A stretch of DNA of 64,000 nt from Labilibaculum sp. DW002 (GCF_029029525.1 NZ_JAKJSC010000009.1:1-64000), one strand, 5' to 3'; counted from the first letter of the stretch, positions 15,001 to 21,508 are shown. The notes: generated by a model from the letters alone, not told the origin. Numbers and translations are program-made.

Positions 15001-18000
15001 ATTTGTACCTTTTTGAAATACCACTCCATCAAGACTAGTTGCATTAACAGCAGTACCACCATTAATTGTATAAGTTTGAGAACTTACCGAGCAATTATCT
15101 GTAATGCTTACATCAAACTCACCACTTTTTGCAGTATAACCACAATTAGTATCTGTTCCTCTATTTTTATTCGTTGTAGCCGAAATAATTGGAGCTTGAT
15201 TATCCAAAACGGTAATCGTAAATCCTAATCCCGAAGCTTCCGAATTATTACTTGCGTCAAGTGCTGTCCATGTAATTACATTTGCACCTTTATTAAGTTG
15301 TTGTCCTGCCAATGAACCAGTTCCACTCAAAATAGAAGCTCCGCTTACTGTATATGACAATACTGTTCCCGAACAATTATCAGATACAATTGGATCAAAT
15401 TCAGCACCATTCACTGAATAAAAACAATCTCCCGAATTTGTATTTACTGATTTAGTTACCGTTCCTGAGGTAGGAGAAATTACTGGTTTTACAATATCAA
15501 CAACAGTAACCGTTGCATCACAAGTACTTGTTCTTCCCGCTGCATCTTTTACAGTAAGTGTAACGATGTTTTCTCCTTTATCTGAACAGTTAAAAGAAGT
15601 TTGACTTAAGGATAAGACTAAATCACCACTAGCAGTGCAATTATCTGAAGATGAATTGTTAATATCACCAACATTTAATGTTGCCAATCCCGAAGCATCG
15701 AGCGGTAAATTAATGTCAATACAACTAGCAACCGGATCCTCATTATCAACTACTTTAACCGTAAATGAACAAATATCACTAACATTTCCTGATTGATCTT
15801 CTGCTGTATAAATTACTGTAGTCGTTCCAGAAGGAAAACTAGCTCCTGGTAAATGTGATTTATTCCATGATAATGTACCAGCACAATTGTCTGTGGCTGT
15901 TGGCTCAGTCCAACTAGCAATACCAGTGCACAATCCGTTCGTATTATTAATTACAATATTCGAAGGGCAATCACTTAAAATTGGTTTTTGATCATCTGTA
16001 ACCGTAACTGTAAAACTACAAGTAGTACTTACATTTCCTTTTTCATCTGTAGCAGTATAAGTTACTGTTGTTTCACCTACTGAAAAATCATCACCTGGCT
16101 CATGAGATTTAGCCCAAACTAAATTAGCAACAGAAGAACAATTATCTGTTGCAGTTGGCTCAGTCCATGATACATTTGCAGTACATACTCCTTCATCACT
16201 AGTTCTAACAATACCTGAAGGACAGTTGCTTATTATTGGTTTTTCATTATCATTTACCGTTATGGTAAAGCTTTCTACTACATCATTACCCGCTGCATCA
16301 GTTGCAGTATAGCTTATGGTACTTATACCAACAGGAAAAACCGAACCACTACCAGATCCGGCTGATTGTACGATATTATCACCTGCGCAATTATCCGAAG
16401 ATGTTGGTTCTGTCCAACTTACAATTGCACCACAATCTCCAGCATCATTATCAACAGTAATATTCTCCGGTAAATCTATAATACTAGGATTTTCCACATC
16501 GGAAACAGTTACTGTAAAACTACAATCAGTTGTATTACCGGCTGCATCAGTAACTCGAAATGTATTTGTTGTTTCGCCAACTGGAAATTCTGCACCAGGT
16601 GCCAAACCTGCTATTTGTACGGTTGTTGCTCCTGGGCAATTATCTGTCCCCACTGGCGCTGTATAATTTACAACTACCCCACAGTTTCCAACACTCGCAT
16701 CTGCCGTAATATTAGCTGGGCATGAAATACTTGGCAATTCAGTATCATTAACTGTTACGGTAAAACTTTCGTCATAAGTTCTGCCGGCCGCATCGGTGGC
16801 AGTATAAGTTACCGTAGTTACTCCAATTGGAAATTCTGTTCCTTTTGCTAATCCTGCAGTTTGTGCAATACTATGACCACTGCAATTATCATCAGATGTT
16901 GGTTCTGTCCATGATACAAGAGCACCACACTCACCGGAATCACTATCCTTTACAATAGGACTTGGTAAGTTAACAATAGTTGGATCTTGCGTATCGACAA
17001 CATTAACTGTGAATGTACAAGTCCCAATCTTACCACTTTCATCTTCAGCAGAAATAGTTATTAATTGAGTAGCACCATGTCCTCCACTCAATACAGAACC
17101 TGCTATTGGAGATTGTGTTAAAATTATATTTCCTGCAGTACTACAATTATCAGTAGCAACAATGCTAAGTAAATCAATATAGTTTGGCAAAACTGCATCA
17201 CATGTGCCTGCAGATATGTTTAGATTCTGATCAGCTGGACAATTTGTAATTGCAGGTTCCTCGTTATCAGCTATCGTTATGGTATAGGACCATGTTGCAG
17301 TATTGTTGCTAGCATCTTTAGCAGTCCATACAATTTCATTTGCTCCTTTATTTAAAGTTGCACCTGAAAGACTTGTAGTTGCATCAGTACCAACTGGAGT
17401 CCCTCCATTTATTGTATAAGTTAAAATAGAGACAGAACAATTATCTGAAAAAGCAGTTGGATCATATGTTGCTCCTACAACAGTAAAATCACATTCCCCA
17501 CTATCGGTATCTAAACTAGAACTTACGGTTGTTCCTGTAATTGTAGGATCTATATTATCTATAACCGTTACGGTAGCATTACATGAATTTGTATTCCCCT
17601 TAGCATCTTCAACCGTTAAAGTCACATTCTGTGCACCAAGATCAGCACAAGTAAAATTTGTTTTACTTAGCGTTCGCTGAGTAATTCCACAATTATCTGT
17701 TGAACTATTGTCAACATCAGAAGCTAATAATGTTCCTTCTCCTGATGCATTTAAATACAAATCGAAAGGTTTGCAAATTGCTACAGGATCTTCATTATCT
17801 ATTACTATAGATTCTACCTGTTCAATTGAACAACCTGCACTACTAACAGCAACAATCGTATATTGCATATCGGCCGTTAAAGTTACAGTATATGGTAAAT
17901 TAGAAATTAAAGCAGTTTTAGGACTGTCCCAAAGTTCTATATGATCAGCACCTGTTGCCGTAGCAGTAATATCAAAACTAACACCCGAACAAACAGATTC

Positions 18001-18456
18001 TGTTGGGCTGGTTAAAAGTAAATCTGATGGCAATGGATTTACTGTAATGATAATTGTTGCGGCATCAACAGGTAAATAGGTTCCAAATTTATCTTGAACA
18101 CTTACCAAAGAATAAGTTGTTGTTGCATTTGGGCTTATATTTATCGCATCTCCTCCATATGTAGGACTTTCTATGTCACCATCACTAGCATAATCATCTA
18201 CTTGAGTTGATGTAGTTCCATCGGAATAGATTACCGTATAGGGACCAACACTGGCACCAATAATCACTTCTAAGCTTGTGCTTTCACCAAAACAAATGCT
18301 TTGTTGTCCTTTATTTTTGATCAAGGCATCTTGTGCATGTGCTTCGCTAATAAAGCCAGAAAAGAAAGAAATACTTAAAAATAAGAATAGAAATAAACTT
18401 GTGTTTTTTACGAATGAATTTGGTTTGAATAAACCTCGGAGTAAAGTTGCCACCAT
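1..18456 (-). CDS. Giant secreted adhesin-like protein with HYR and Calx-beta repeats (partial, 3' end off the left edge)
   Basis: One reading frame runs from ATG at 18456-18454 to the window edge, about 6152 codons; I read it at both ends and through the repeats without meeting a stop, and 18456 is a multiple of 3, so the edge codon is in frame. Residues ~1-36 are a signal peptide (hydrophobic core ending EAHAQD). A few Ig-like modules follow, then about 45 HYR-type modules of ~85-90 residues (boundaries like VDNEDPVAICQD, body like WTATDAAGN, paired Cys) to about nt 5860, then about 17 Calx-beta-type modules of ~115-120 residues separated by acidic DNDxA-type linkers, which in this family bind Ca2+. 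Such proteins in Bacteroidota are usually type IX-secreted surface adhesins; the C-terminal sorting domain would lie outside the window. Function in adhesion or gliding is inferred. Minor plus-strand ORFs inside it are shadows. Confidence 0.93.
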   Translation of the reverse strand, partial: MVATLLRGLFKPNSFVKNTSLFLFLFLSISFFSGFISEAHAQDALIKNKGQQSICFGESTSLEVIIGASVGPYTVIYSDGTTSTQVDDYASDGDIESPTYGGDAINISPNATTTYSLVSVQDKFGTYLPVDAATIIITVNPLPSDLLLTSPTESVCSGVSFDITATATGADHIELWDSPKTALISNLPYTVTLTADMQYTIVAVSSAGCSIEQVESIVIDNEDPVAICKPFDLYLNASGEGTLLASDVDNSSTDNCGITQRTLSKTNFTCADLGAQNVTLTVEDAKGNTNSCNATVTVIDNIDPTITGTTVSSSLDTDSGECDFTVVGATYDPTAFSDNCSVSILTYTINGGTPVGTDATTSLSGATLNKGANEIVWTAKDASNNTATWSYTITIADNEEPAITNCPADQNLNISAGTCDAVLPNYIDLLSIVATDNCSTAGNIILTQSPIAGSVLSGGHGATQLITISAEDESGKIGTCTFTVNVVDTQDPTIVNLPSPIVKDSDSGECGALVSWTEPTSDDNCSGHSIAQTAGLAKGTEFPIGVTTVTYTATDAAGRTYDESFTVTVNDTELPSISCPANITADASVGNCGVVVNYTAPVGTDNCPGATTVQIAGLAPGAEFPVGETTNTFRVTDAAGNTTDCSFTVTVSDVENPSIIDLPENITVDNDAGDCGAIVSWTEPTSSDNCAGDNIVQSAGSGSGSVFPVGISTISYTATDAAGNDVVESFTITVNDNEKPIISNCPSGIVRTSDEGVCTANVSWTEPTATDNCSSVANLVWAKSHEPGDDFSVGETTVTYTATDEKGNVSTTCSFTVTVTDDQKPILSDCPSNIVINNTNGLCTGIASWTEPTATDNCAGTLSWNKSHLPGASFPSGTTTVIYTAEDQSGNVSDICSFTVKVVDNEDPVASCIDINLPLDASGLATLNVGDINNSSSDNCTASGDLVLSLSQTSFNCSDKGENIVTLTVKDAAGRTSTCDATVTVVDIVKPVISPTSGTVTKSVNTNSGDCFYSVNGAEFDPIVSDNCSGTVLSYTVSGASILSGTGSLAGQQLNKGANVITWTALDASNNSEASGLGFTITVLDNQAPIISATTNKNRGTDTNCGYTAKSGEFDVSITDNCSVSSQTYTINGGTAVNATSLDGVVFQKGTNSVVWTASDGTNTSTRTFQVTVEDDDLPVITQISDILQNVDAGECDAQVNWTEPVATDNCPSVNLSRILGPASGSTFQVGTTQIRYRAVDASGLVTYMTFNVTVADQTPPELTCPVSTLIAPFERDADNAGCFYTVVGTEFNPVATDECNLMVTNDFDGSSTLEGKKIPTGEHEIIWTATDGVNTTSCSVFVKVTDTQDPTFTQPTGLVADSYTYSYETDPGQCYFTVSGTDFDLSEIVDNCDYATPTYVITKNGVEVFTGSNTIANTQFPKDEIHDYSVVWTLSDINGNTVTSAPFTISITDAQAPSFVCYGNEVRSIPTNSCEYTIVGTEFDPTELEDNCDDIADLNISYTLDGVSGGASTSLVDEILAVGDHDVVWTVVDASGNTETCSFTITIEDNAFPVVSAVADQEKDAPADVCHYKVVGTDYDPLSVTDNCGIASIVNNQNNTASLNGFEFPVGVTVVVWKATDNSGNVTIMQYQFKVNDISSPSFNVPATASKSTASNSCVYTVVGAEFDPTDILDNCTPDNFGITNDWNNYKTLAYEEFPVGTTDVVWTVSDYYGNSLTKTISITVTDDTDPVISCPTDPYTRVVDYGQNYYTVGANEFKPIASDNCSLTYTNNITGTSTLTGEQLSPATHNIVWTATDAAGNETTCTVVVNVIVDLYPSITCVGDQSKSSDTGECEYTAVGTEFDATSTSAGATLTHDYAPAASNTTLSNAVFPYGTTLVKWTATQTVDGEVYTNDCSFYVSVYDNELPVLTHAGDLVIPTNSGCYATGVDLGIPTRTDNCGVSDYWNNAPSSYPIGVTNVTWRIRDIHNNYNTVVQTVTVLDDDAPTFNCPSLCREIDQGQTYYTVFDHEFDPSNLHDCSGYTKTHNIQTTDSGALPYAPNSTTLAGAKIPEGVNSITWTVTDNASPTPNSATCTSTITIYNNDPPSVTCRGNSTKVTDPGLCSYEVQGVEFDVTSTTSGTTLTYILTGVGAEDTDNNTGTSLDGVALKKGTTTVSWIATNGADTNECCTFNVYVYDNEDPVVTWPADVTVNVDAGSCTATNVVLGVPTATDNCDDPSEITSWRTPTGTTFDIGTTNVYWTARDTRGNHVYHTQKVTVNDNISPVIDCPSDTYYREFNNLYVDYYTSVGSEFKPDVADNCTLASYQNDKTNSSSLNGTRFTIGDHAVIWTATDQGGNTDNCTVNITIVDSFDPLMDCPNTLYESTASDACTYTHVGGSYDAAITNLSIIIGRTLVHNIQTADSGVQPYAPSNTTLDGAVFPKGSTTVVWTGTQVIGGNTYSSTCSHQVVVTDEVAPVILPLPADLNLFVDAGTCVKTTTLTNPVATDNCTNQGDLVITNDAPSPFLIGTTNVRWEISDEVGNKTVYVQKVTVTDNEGPVITNCPSTITLQASGSNCQAVVDWPALIATDDCSGMKSFASTHAPGSLFNVGTTTVTYTATDNNDNISTCVFDVVVTDIDPTIACIADQERDADDGTCSYLVLGNEFDPVSFDDNCSVNSVEWSFTDAVTGLPRTGVNTLSGVEIPRGSGAGATGETDITWTVTDAMGNTSACTFTLTIKDKEAPIIVVLGNQVKSTDLNKNYYTVQGDEFDEVTAFDNCGIVTKLVNEFNIASLDGRQLAIGENTITWYAEDDSGNRSEAQFYVTVVDNEPPVLLTAALNTSTGNDVTTCQAVVNYTPPVFIDYGTTDPAVTVTVSPADATSGSIFPVGDTEVTYIAVDGVGNQLTHTFTVTVSDTEDPVISCPSGSPFSRNTTATKSYYLTPGTEFDPTFSDNCSASITNDFNNSNTLKEAHFPVGTTDVVWTATDEAGNSVNCSIQIIVTDNENPTITNCPSETVAKNADIGACSFEVPGAEFDPYGFTDNNGLQKLTYQIGSGAEIGTDLTTTLAGVQIPVGIVATPTTTITWRLYDTSNNISATCTTVFTISDVEAPTVTTVANQTRTTDSGEAYYTVVSGDNWNPVVTDNCDVAKITYKIGSDSEVGTDINTTIVGAQIPVGITEIVWTATDVHGNTNTGRYLVTVNDEEAPSITCNNITVQLDASGNYSLDTDDINAIGSGSSDPSGIASMQVSPNSFSCNDVGNNSVVLTVTDIFGNISTCNTAVVLLEDATPPNAICNNITIQLDVLGQASILSSQLDGGSTDACGIQSVSAAQTTFDCSDVGANTVVVTVTDINGNASTCDATVTVEDNNAPSAVCSPLTITLDATGNYTLTSDNVDAISLGSTDNCNLTKTVTPSVFDCTNIGSNAVTLKVTDPQGNFDECETTITVVDNTNPIAICQDIIVQLDSDGLVAITANQVDNGSNDACGIASLSLDKTSFDCSNKGDNTVILTVIDNNGNTATCSATVTVEDNVNPVVSCIGDQSVNTDTDVCTYTHTDDTWNATSTDACGTVSILTYKLTGATDEPLAQTNLNGQTFNKGITTVVWIAVDASNNISQCSFTVNVTDVQKPNAICQDVTIQLDASGNASVTAVQVDNGSNDACDASPNLSLDITDFTCSDLGDQTVTLTVTDESGNIETCTSTVTVEDNIAPVANCQNIIVQLDASGNATITGDDIDNLSTDNCGITSKIVVPNSFDCTDIGSTVPVTLTVTDAFGNTDDCVAQVTVQDNIDPNAICKDITVQLDASGNATIVAGDIDNGSNDACGIASRTLDVSSFTCANIGANTVTLTVTDNNANVSTCTSTVTVQDNVDPVALCQDVTIQLDATGNASISTTDIDNGSSDACGIASLSLDITSFDCADLGANTVVLTVTDNNGNTSTCSATVTVQDIIDPVAICQDLTVSLNRQGLAAVSASQIDNGSSDNCSFSIKISKLEASGYGDLVTYNCSDPASQTAWLKVTDAAGNTTTCSSTLTIVDDEGPTVDDLTDRNVVADNNLCSYAHADDTWNPTDNCGTVTSMTYSLSGATSGTGSTLNGVVFNKGTTTVTWTASDNHGNNDRVTSFDIVVSDDQDPVFDSCPSNISKLVSEDGDTSVSINDVPASTYTDNCAVTQFDWVMTGATTGTGSDLSPVSGTTNPLNNNSYNIGTTTITYTVYDATGNTGTCAFTITVNAGSGAIVLSKANIITTEDLDTDSFTVKLKSAPTGTVVLDVVSDDLGEGSVDKAQLTFNAGNWSVAQTVTVTGVNDDVDDGDIDYDINLTVNKGLTDDNSGFEDAVGTLVDAVNQDNDTAGVTVTVNDAITGEDASTGSFDVVLNTEPTQNVTIDLSSNDTTEGSISGSTTLTFTPADWDTAQTVTINGVDDDIDDGNIDYSIITENTSSTDPKYSNLVVDDVSLNNVDDDTAGFVVTPLTLSTSETATSTATFTVVLTSKPATDATDYNVIVDLASGDTSEGTIDKASLTFDHTNWNIAQTVTVTSVEDILVDGDITYSINLTTDRINTTDLIYKDLAKVDDPDNVSVTNTDNDAALLSINNVSQSETNSGTTNFVFTVTHSGAEVVGGYSVSYYSQNGSAKAPSDYTGNGGPVAFTGGVLNETQTITIEVNGDLALEPDETFELVLSSVNALGRNVTIDNANKIGTGTIENDDTSELTISDPTISEGDSGVKQLVFDVTLSNPVELGVTVDYATADNTATIANSDYDAKSGMLTFVGTSGEVQTISIDINGDEVIELDESFLINLSNALVDGNVDSSISISATEGVGTGTITNDDAAVISIAGFTVNESAGTADFTITMSKAVQDVFTIDFATSDNTALTGSDYTAVTKTGVTALNFGGANALTQTVTVTILNGDVVEPTEYLYGTISNKIDAKNQAVTFFGGGASTQAIGTITDTDLASIKIDDVSVAESAGTATFTVTLTGTVQNDFTLNYSTADATAESISDYTAIAATELTFGGLNSNVQTFTVDIIENNIAEATETYSINLTDLNTYSQTGVGISDALGTGTITDNDIVNLVLNGFTVTETDGSQVQNFYVSRDIASQSPIGLLFSTTEDSAKNASDFTAQTNTAVTLISGSTDNTNIPTTILGDIIAEPQEKFDGTISLSGINGQQVVITTASATSTINDNDEMEVSLIDKVVAETNGTQSVNYVVSTNIAAEKDVVLEFNTSDGTAITTSDYTGQVNTVVTIPAGSKSVNIPINVLGDAILEPQEVFNGAISLTTDNNQQVTIADANAVYTINDNDAASIAIADVSVAENVAAGEAVFTVTLTGNIQDEFSVNYTTSDNASALDGFDYTLSSGTLTFPAGSVSGTTKSFTVAITDDNFVEPTETYTVTLSGITGGLATISDGTAVGTITDNEAASIAINDVEVAENVGAGGAVFTVTLTGNIQDALTVDFTTNDGTAHAPSDYTTVTNTVTFAAGSLNGATETITIPIIDNAIAESTETYDVDLSNIICTGSSSFTGGDSQGLGTITDDDEVTAINLAGFTNSEADANVSYNFVASMDIIAQYPVVISFTTTEGTAIAGSDFTAQSVVEYTIQPGNLSVNIPVVVIGDLINEPQEAFTGKIAIVNKNGQQITIGTDTATGTINDNDAAIVSITGFTVDEATGTADFTIALNRSVQNAISVDFETADGTAIAGSDYTAVSTTTLNFGAANANSQTVTVTIDNDDVVEPLETIIGRLSNLVNNSQDVSLIGGGASSDATGTITDNDVATLAIDDISVNESAGTATFTVTQTGTVQNAYTVDFATANSTAVEPSDYTAISTTTFTFGDANSTAQTIVVDIIENAIAEPEEEYNINLMNLIVNGQSGVSISKSQGLGTITDNDAYTISIANITVSETDSDDAHNFVATMNGTAQEDVVISFTTANSSADGTDFTAQTSQLYTILAGATSVNIPVTVLGDDIAEAQEIFTAAITISDANAQQVAIGTGGATATINDDDAHTISIADIVVSETDADASHNFVATMNGTAQEDVVISFTTANSSADGTDFTAQTNQLYTITAGSTSVNIPIVIIGDQTVESTENFTVAIAISNENSQQITIFDGNATGVINDDDSSEVSIAATTQASEPGTDGLFTLTLTNAVSVDTEITFAVSGLATEGTDYAALGTTVTIPANSTSITLP
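401..833 (-). repeat. Tandem 342-bp Calx-beta repeat with a 91-bp identical block
   Basis: Positions 401-491 and 743-833 are identical over 91 bp, offset 342 bp (114 codons), inside the giant adhesin gene. Flanking parts of the two modules are similar but diverged. This is one Calx-beta module length, so it reflects a recent module duplication or gene conversion. Confidence 0.9.
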
Positions 18457-18930
18457 ACGGTACAATTAGGGGATTAGTGAATAAATTATAGTCTTTGAAA
18501 ATAGTCCTTGCATTTTATTATCATAAAAATAAATTACGGAAGTAAGTTCAAACACTAGAAATCATATACTCCATATCGTTGACAAATGTTACAATTCTAT
18601 TGACTAAAAGACGATTTTAAAATGTCAAAAGCAAATCGATAAATGAATAGCTTACTTTTAATACTTAAAAAATAAATAAAACACCTCAAAACAGCATCAT
18701 ACTAAACAGAAGCACAACATCACACAAGACTCTGTAAGGTTGACTATTGCAAGCACAAAACAAGTCAAACCCATTTCATAAGTTCAGAATCCTTTCTGTA
18801 CATAACTAAATACATTGTATGGCTTTTTAAAAACATTAAAAATTATACCATTTGATGATAAAATTGAAAAAAAAATGTAACCTCAAAATAATCAATGCTC
18901 GTAAAATTTTAAATATAATTTATCAAACAA

Positions 18931-18965
18931 AAAAAGAGCTATCCTATACAGGCTAACTCTTTTTA
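18931..18965. terminator. Bidirectional intrinsic terminator
   Basis: AAAAAGAGCTATCCT pairs with AGGCTAACTCTTTTT around a short loop (13 of 15 positions complementary), flanked by A and T tracts. It lies just past the stop codon of the TlpA-like remnant on the minus strand, so it is probably the surviving terminator of that lost gene. Confidence 0.7.
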
Positions 18966-19000
18966 TTCACTTACATTTTTCCTCTTTAAAATATCTTGGA

Positions 19001-19117
19001 TTAATTTAAAGCTTTCGCAATAACATCTTCAAAAGCAGGTTCTGACGGTCTTGGTGCAAACACATCGATAATTTCACCTTGCTTACCAATCACCATAAAT
19101 CGAGGAACTCCGTGTAA
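19001..19117 (-). pseudogene. C-terminal remnant of a TlpA/thioredoxin-like protein
   Basis: Read on the minus strand, 38 codons end in TAA at 19003-19001. They include GVPRFMVIGKQGEIID, the typical cis-proline strand and turn that follows the CxxC active site in TlpA/AhpC-TSA thioredoxins, and end FEDVIAKALN. An in-frame stop lies immediately upstream at 19120-19118 and no CxxC half is recognisable nearby, so the catalytic part has been lost. A terminator follows at the expected place. A deletion event is inferred. Confidence 0.75.
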
Positions 19118-19323
19118 TTACAAAACAATTTTTCAGATATTTTCCAATGCTTTTAAAATGATTCGGAAATAAAAGACCCACAAGTCTTAATTATCATTTA
19201 TTTAAACTATTTTTATTCCGTCTAAATCCTAATTAAAATAAAATCACACTACGTTTACCGAAATTGAAACAAAATATACTGCAGGCAATTACTGTGGTTT
19301 GAATATAACTAGATCAAAAAAAC

Positions 19324-20817
19324 ATGAGTACAAATTTTTCTGAATACATAAAGACTTTCGAAAAGACCTTGAAATCTGTATTTCACGAACGAGATGACAT
19401 TAGTAAGTTTAGTGCCCAAAGAGGATTACCTCCTTTGGTTATGCGAGAAGTTATGTCGGGCAATCCATTCTCTGTGGCTATTCCTGAGAGTTACGGTGGA
19501 CGTGGAGGAAAAGTGAAAGAATGCTTAGGTATTTTGGCCTCTGCAGCCTACGAATCACTTCCATTATCACTTACTTTTGGAATTAATATTGGTCTATTTT
19601 TAGAACCTGTAGCTAAATATGCTAACGAAGTCGTAAAAAAAGATATTTTTCAACGTTTCTTGCAAAAGCAAAACATGGGTGGTTTAATGATCACCGAACC
19701 AGAACATGGTAGTGGTGCTTTAAACATGCAAACCTCTTTTACAGAGAAGAATGACCATTACCATATTAAAGGAACTAAACATTGGCAAGGACTTACGGGG
19801 CTAGCGGATTATTGGTTGATTACATCTCGTCAAAAAAATGAGGAAGGCAAATTGGGAAGAGATATCGATTTCTTTATTTGCGATGTAACCCAAGAAAACC
19901 AGAAAGTAGTTGTAGAAGAATATTACGACAATCTTGGATTGTACATGATTCCCTATGGCAAAAACAAATTAGATTTACAGATTCCTAAACAATTCAAATT
20001 AGAACCAGAAACCACTGGAATTAAAATGATGCTTGATATTCTGCACCGAAGTAGAATGCAGTTCCCAGGAATGGGACTTGGTTTCATTAAAAGAATGATG
20101 GATGAAGCTATTGATCAATGTAAAAACAGAATGGTTGGAGGCAAAAGCTTAATCTCTTACGATCAAGTTCAATTCCAAATCTCTAAAATTCAAAGTGCAT
20201 TTACAATATGTTCTGCCTTCTGCGCTAGAAGTAGCGAAAAGAGCGGCATTGAAAACAATTTAGCCAATGATGGAATTGAAGCAAATAGTGTAAAGACTAT
20301 TGTTACGGATTTAATGCAAGAAGCTGCACAAACTCTAGTGCAATTATCTGGTGCTAAAGGATATCGACTAAGTCATATTGGAGGAAGAGGTATTGTTGAC
20401 AGTAGGCCATTCCAAATTTTTGAGGGAGCAAATGAAATGCTTTACACTCAAATCTCTGAAATGGTAATTAAGATGATGAAGAAGAAAAAAGAATTCAACT
20501 TATTTCAATTTCTGAAGAATTTTGATTTAACCAGCAAAGCATCTGAATACATCAAAAAGCAAACTGATTTCTCTTTGAACACTGAATTACCTCAACGAAA
20601 ATTAGTTGACTTGGGAAGAGCAATCGGACGTGTTGTTTCTGCTGGTTTAGTTATTGATCTAGGCGAAAAAGGTTTCCGAAAAGATCTTATTGACAACTGT
20701 TTATCTTCACTGCAGCAAGATATCAGTAACATGATCTTCTCCTATCACAACAATACACAAATTGCCAGTATTCCTGATTACCAAGATGGAAGTTCTTGGT
20801 TAGACTTCTCTAAGTAA
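19324..20817 (+). CDS. Acyl-CoA dehydrogenase family protein
   Basis: This 497-residue protein has the acyl-CoA dehydrogenase fold: an N-terminal helical domain (residues ~5-120), the middle beta domain with MITEPEHGSGALNMQTSF (~122-138, FAD-contacting region), and C-terminal helices with GAKGYRLSHIGGRGIVDSRP followed by FEGANEMLYTQI. The Glu in FEGANE (about residue 367) sits where the catalytic base of medium-chain enzymes lies. Family members oxidise acyl-CoA thioesters to 2-enoyl-CoA using FAD and pass electrons to ETF. It is slightly longer than classical ACADs (~380-400 residues) because of a ~100-residue C-terminal extension. It is a single-gene unit with its own terminator; the substrate cannot be read from the sequence. 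Confidence 0.88.
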   Translation: MSTNFSEYIKTFEKTLKSVFHERDDISKFSAQRGLPPLVMREVMSGNPFSVAIPESYGGRGGKVKECLGILASAAYESLPLSLTFGINIGLFLEPVAKYANEVVKKDIFQRFLQKQNMGGLMITEPEHGSGALNMQTSFTEKNDHYHIKGTKHWQGLTGLADYWLITSRQKNEEGKLGRDIDFFICDVTQENQKVVVEEYYDNLGLYMIPYGKNKLDLQIPKQFKLEPETTGIKMMLDILHRSRMQFPGMGLGFIKRMMDEAIDQCKNRMVGGKSLISYDQVQFQISKIQSAFTICSAFCARSSEKSGIENNLANDGIEANSVKTIVTDLMQEAAQTLVQLSGAKGYRLSHIGGRGIVDSRPFQIFEGANEMLYTQISEMVIKMMKKKKEFNLFQFLKNFDLTSKASEYIKKQTDFSLNTELPQRKLVDLGRAIGRVVSAGLVIDLGEKGFRKDLIDNCLSSLQQDISNMIFSYHNNTQIASIPDYQDGSSWLDFSK

Positions 20818-20840
20818 AGAATTCTAGCAATAAATATAAA

Positions 20841-20876
20841 AGCTGTTTCAGATAATAACTGAAACGGCTTTTTTTT
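20841..20876 (+). terminator. Intrinsic terminator of the acyl-CoA dehydrogenase gene
   Basis: AGCTGTTTCAG and CTGAAACGGCT form an 11-bp stem (one T-G pair) around ATAATAA, followed by eight T residues. Confidence 0.9.
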
Positions 20877-20946
20877 ATTAACCACATCCCAAATAAAACG
20901 AGATTGAATCCATATTCTAAAACTAAGGATTTATCCTAATAGCCGA

Positions 20947-20976
20947 TTCGTAGATAAAAATCCCCCTTTCGTTGAT
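20947..20976 (+). promoter_or_regulatory. Predicted LytTR operator, site A
   Basis: Direct repeats TTCGTAGAT (20947-20955) and TTCGTTGAT (20968-20976) start exactly 21 bp apart, about 75 bp upstream of the Spy-like gene. The published LytTR half-site consensus is [TA][AC][CA]GTTN[AG][TG] with a 12-13 bp spacer; TTCGTTGAT fits 8 of 9 positions and the spacer is 12 bp. Two further copies of this arrangement occur at 21577 and 26744, and a LytTR regulator is encoded at 25510. Binding is inferred. Confidence 0.7.
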
Positions 20977-21051
20977 TGCATTTTATTATAAAATCAAAAT
21001 CTCATTCCTTAGCATTAGATTAAATAATAAGAACATTTAAATTATACAATT

Positions 21052-21432
21052 ATGAAAATGAATTTCAAAAAAATAGCAACATTATTAATGATTACTGCAT
21101 CAATAATGATAGGAGGAAACTTTGCACATGCACAACAAGGACCACCACCAACTCCAAATTCTACACAAATCAAGAAAATGGTAATTGAGTTAAGTGATAC
21201 TCTTGATTTAGATGCCGATCAAACTAAGGATATTGCAGAATTATTTACAGATCATTTTAAAGAAGTTAAAGAAAAATTTGCATCAGGAAGACCTTCAAGA
21301 AAAGATATGGAAAATTTGGACACCAAATTCAAAAAGGAGGTAAACTCGCTGTTAAATGAGGAGCAACAAGAGCAGTTTGAAGCTTATATGAAAAAGAACA
21401 AGCCTCAGCAAAGCCGACCACAAAGACGTTAA
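21052..21432 (+). CDS. Spy/CpxP-like small periplasmic protein
   Basis: This 126-residue protein has a signal peptide (residues 1-27, ending FAHAQQ), a Pro-rich start to the mature part, and a highly charged helical body with spaced LTxxQ-like positions (LDLDADQTKD, LNEEQQEQFEAYMKK), as in Spy/CpxP periplasmic helical proteins that act as chaperones or metal/stress sensors' partners. The assignment rests on overall architecture, not on a strict LTxxQ match. The gene stands alone between a predicted LytTR operator (20947) and a terminator (21469), and precedes the redox operon under the same operator type, so it is probably part of the same regulon. The C-terminus is basic (QSRPQRR). Confidence 0.65.
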   Translation: MKMNFKKIATLLMITASIMIGGNFAHAQQGPPPTPNSTQIKKMVIELSDTLDLDADQTKDIAELFTDHFKEVKEKFASGRPSRKDMENLDTKFKKEVNSLLNEEQQEQFEAYMKKNKPQQSRPQRR

Positions 21433-21468
21433 AAAAGAATCGTAATAGTAGATAAATAGTGTGCAAAT

Positions 21469-21508
21469 TACCAGGATTCTCTTCTCATAGAGGGTTCTGG
21501 TATTTTTT
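21469..21508 (+). terminator. Intrinsic terminator of the Spy-like gene
   Basis: TACCAGGATTCTC pairs imperfectly with GAGGGTTCTGGTA around TTCTCATA, followed by a TTTTTT run. Confidence 0.8.

Larger units (their letters stand above)
18457..19323. other. Intergenic region with a terminator and a gene remnant
   Basis: This 867-bp gap separates the divergent adhesin and acyl-CoA dehydrogenase genes. It holds a terminator hairpin (18931-18965) and a 39-codon remnant of a thioredoxin-like gene (19001-19117, both listed separately). The rest is very AT-rich with no convincing ORF. I could not identify a clear -33/-7 pair for the adhesin gene. Confidence 0.7.

Noticed and set aside
454-17944. Many plus-strand ORFs of 60-116 residues in the first 18 kb
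   Set aside because: They are antisense shadows of the giant minus-strand adhesin; their repetitive Val/Thr/Ser composition mirrors its HYR/Calx-beta codons.
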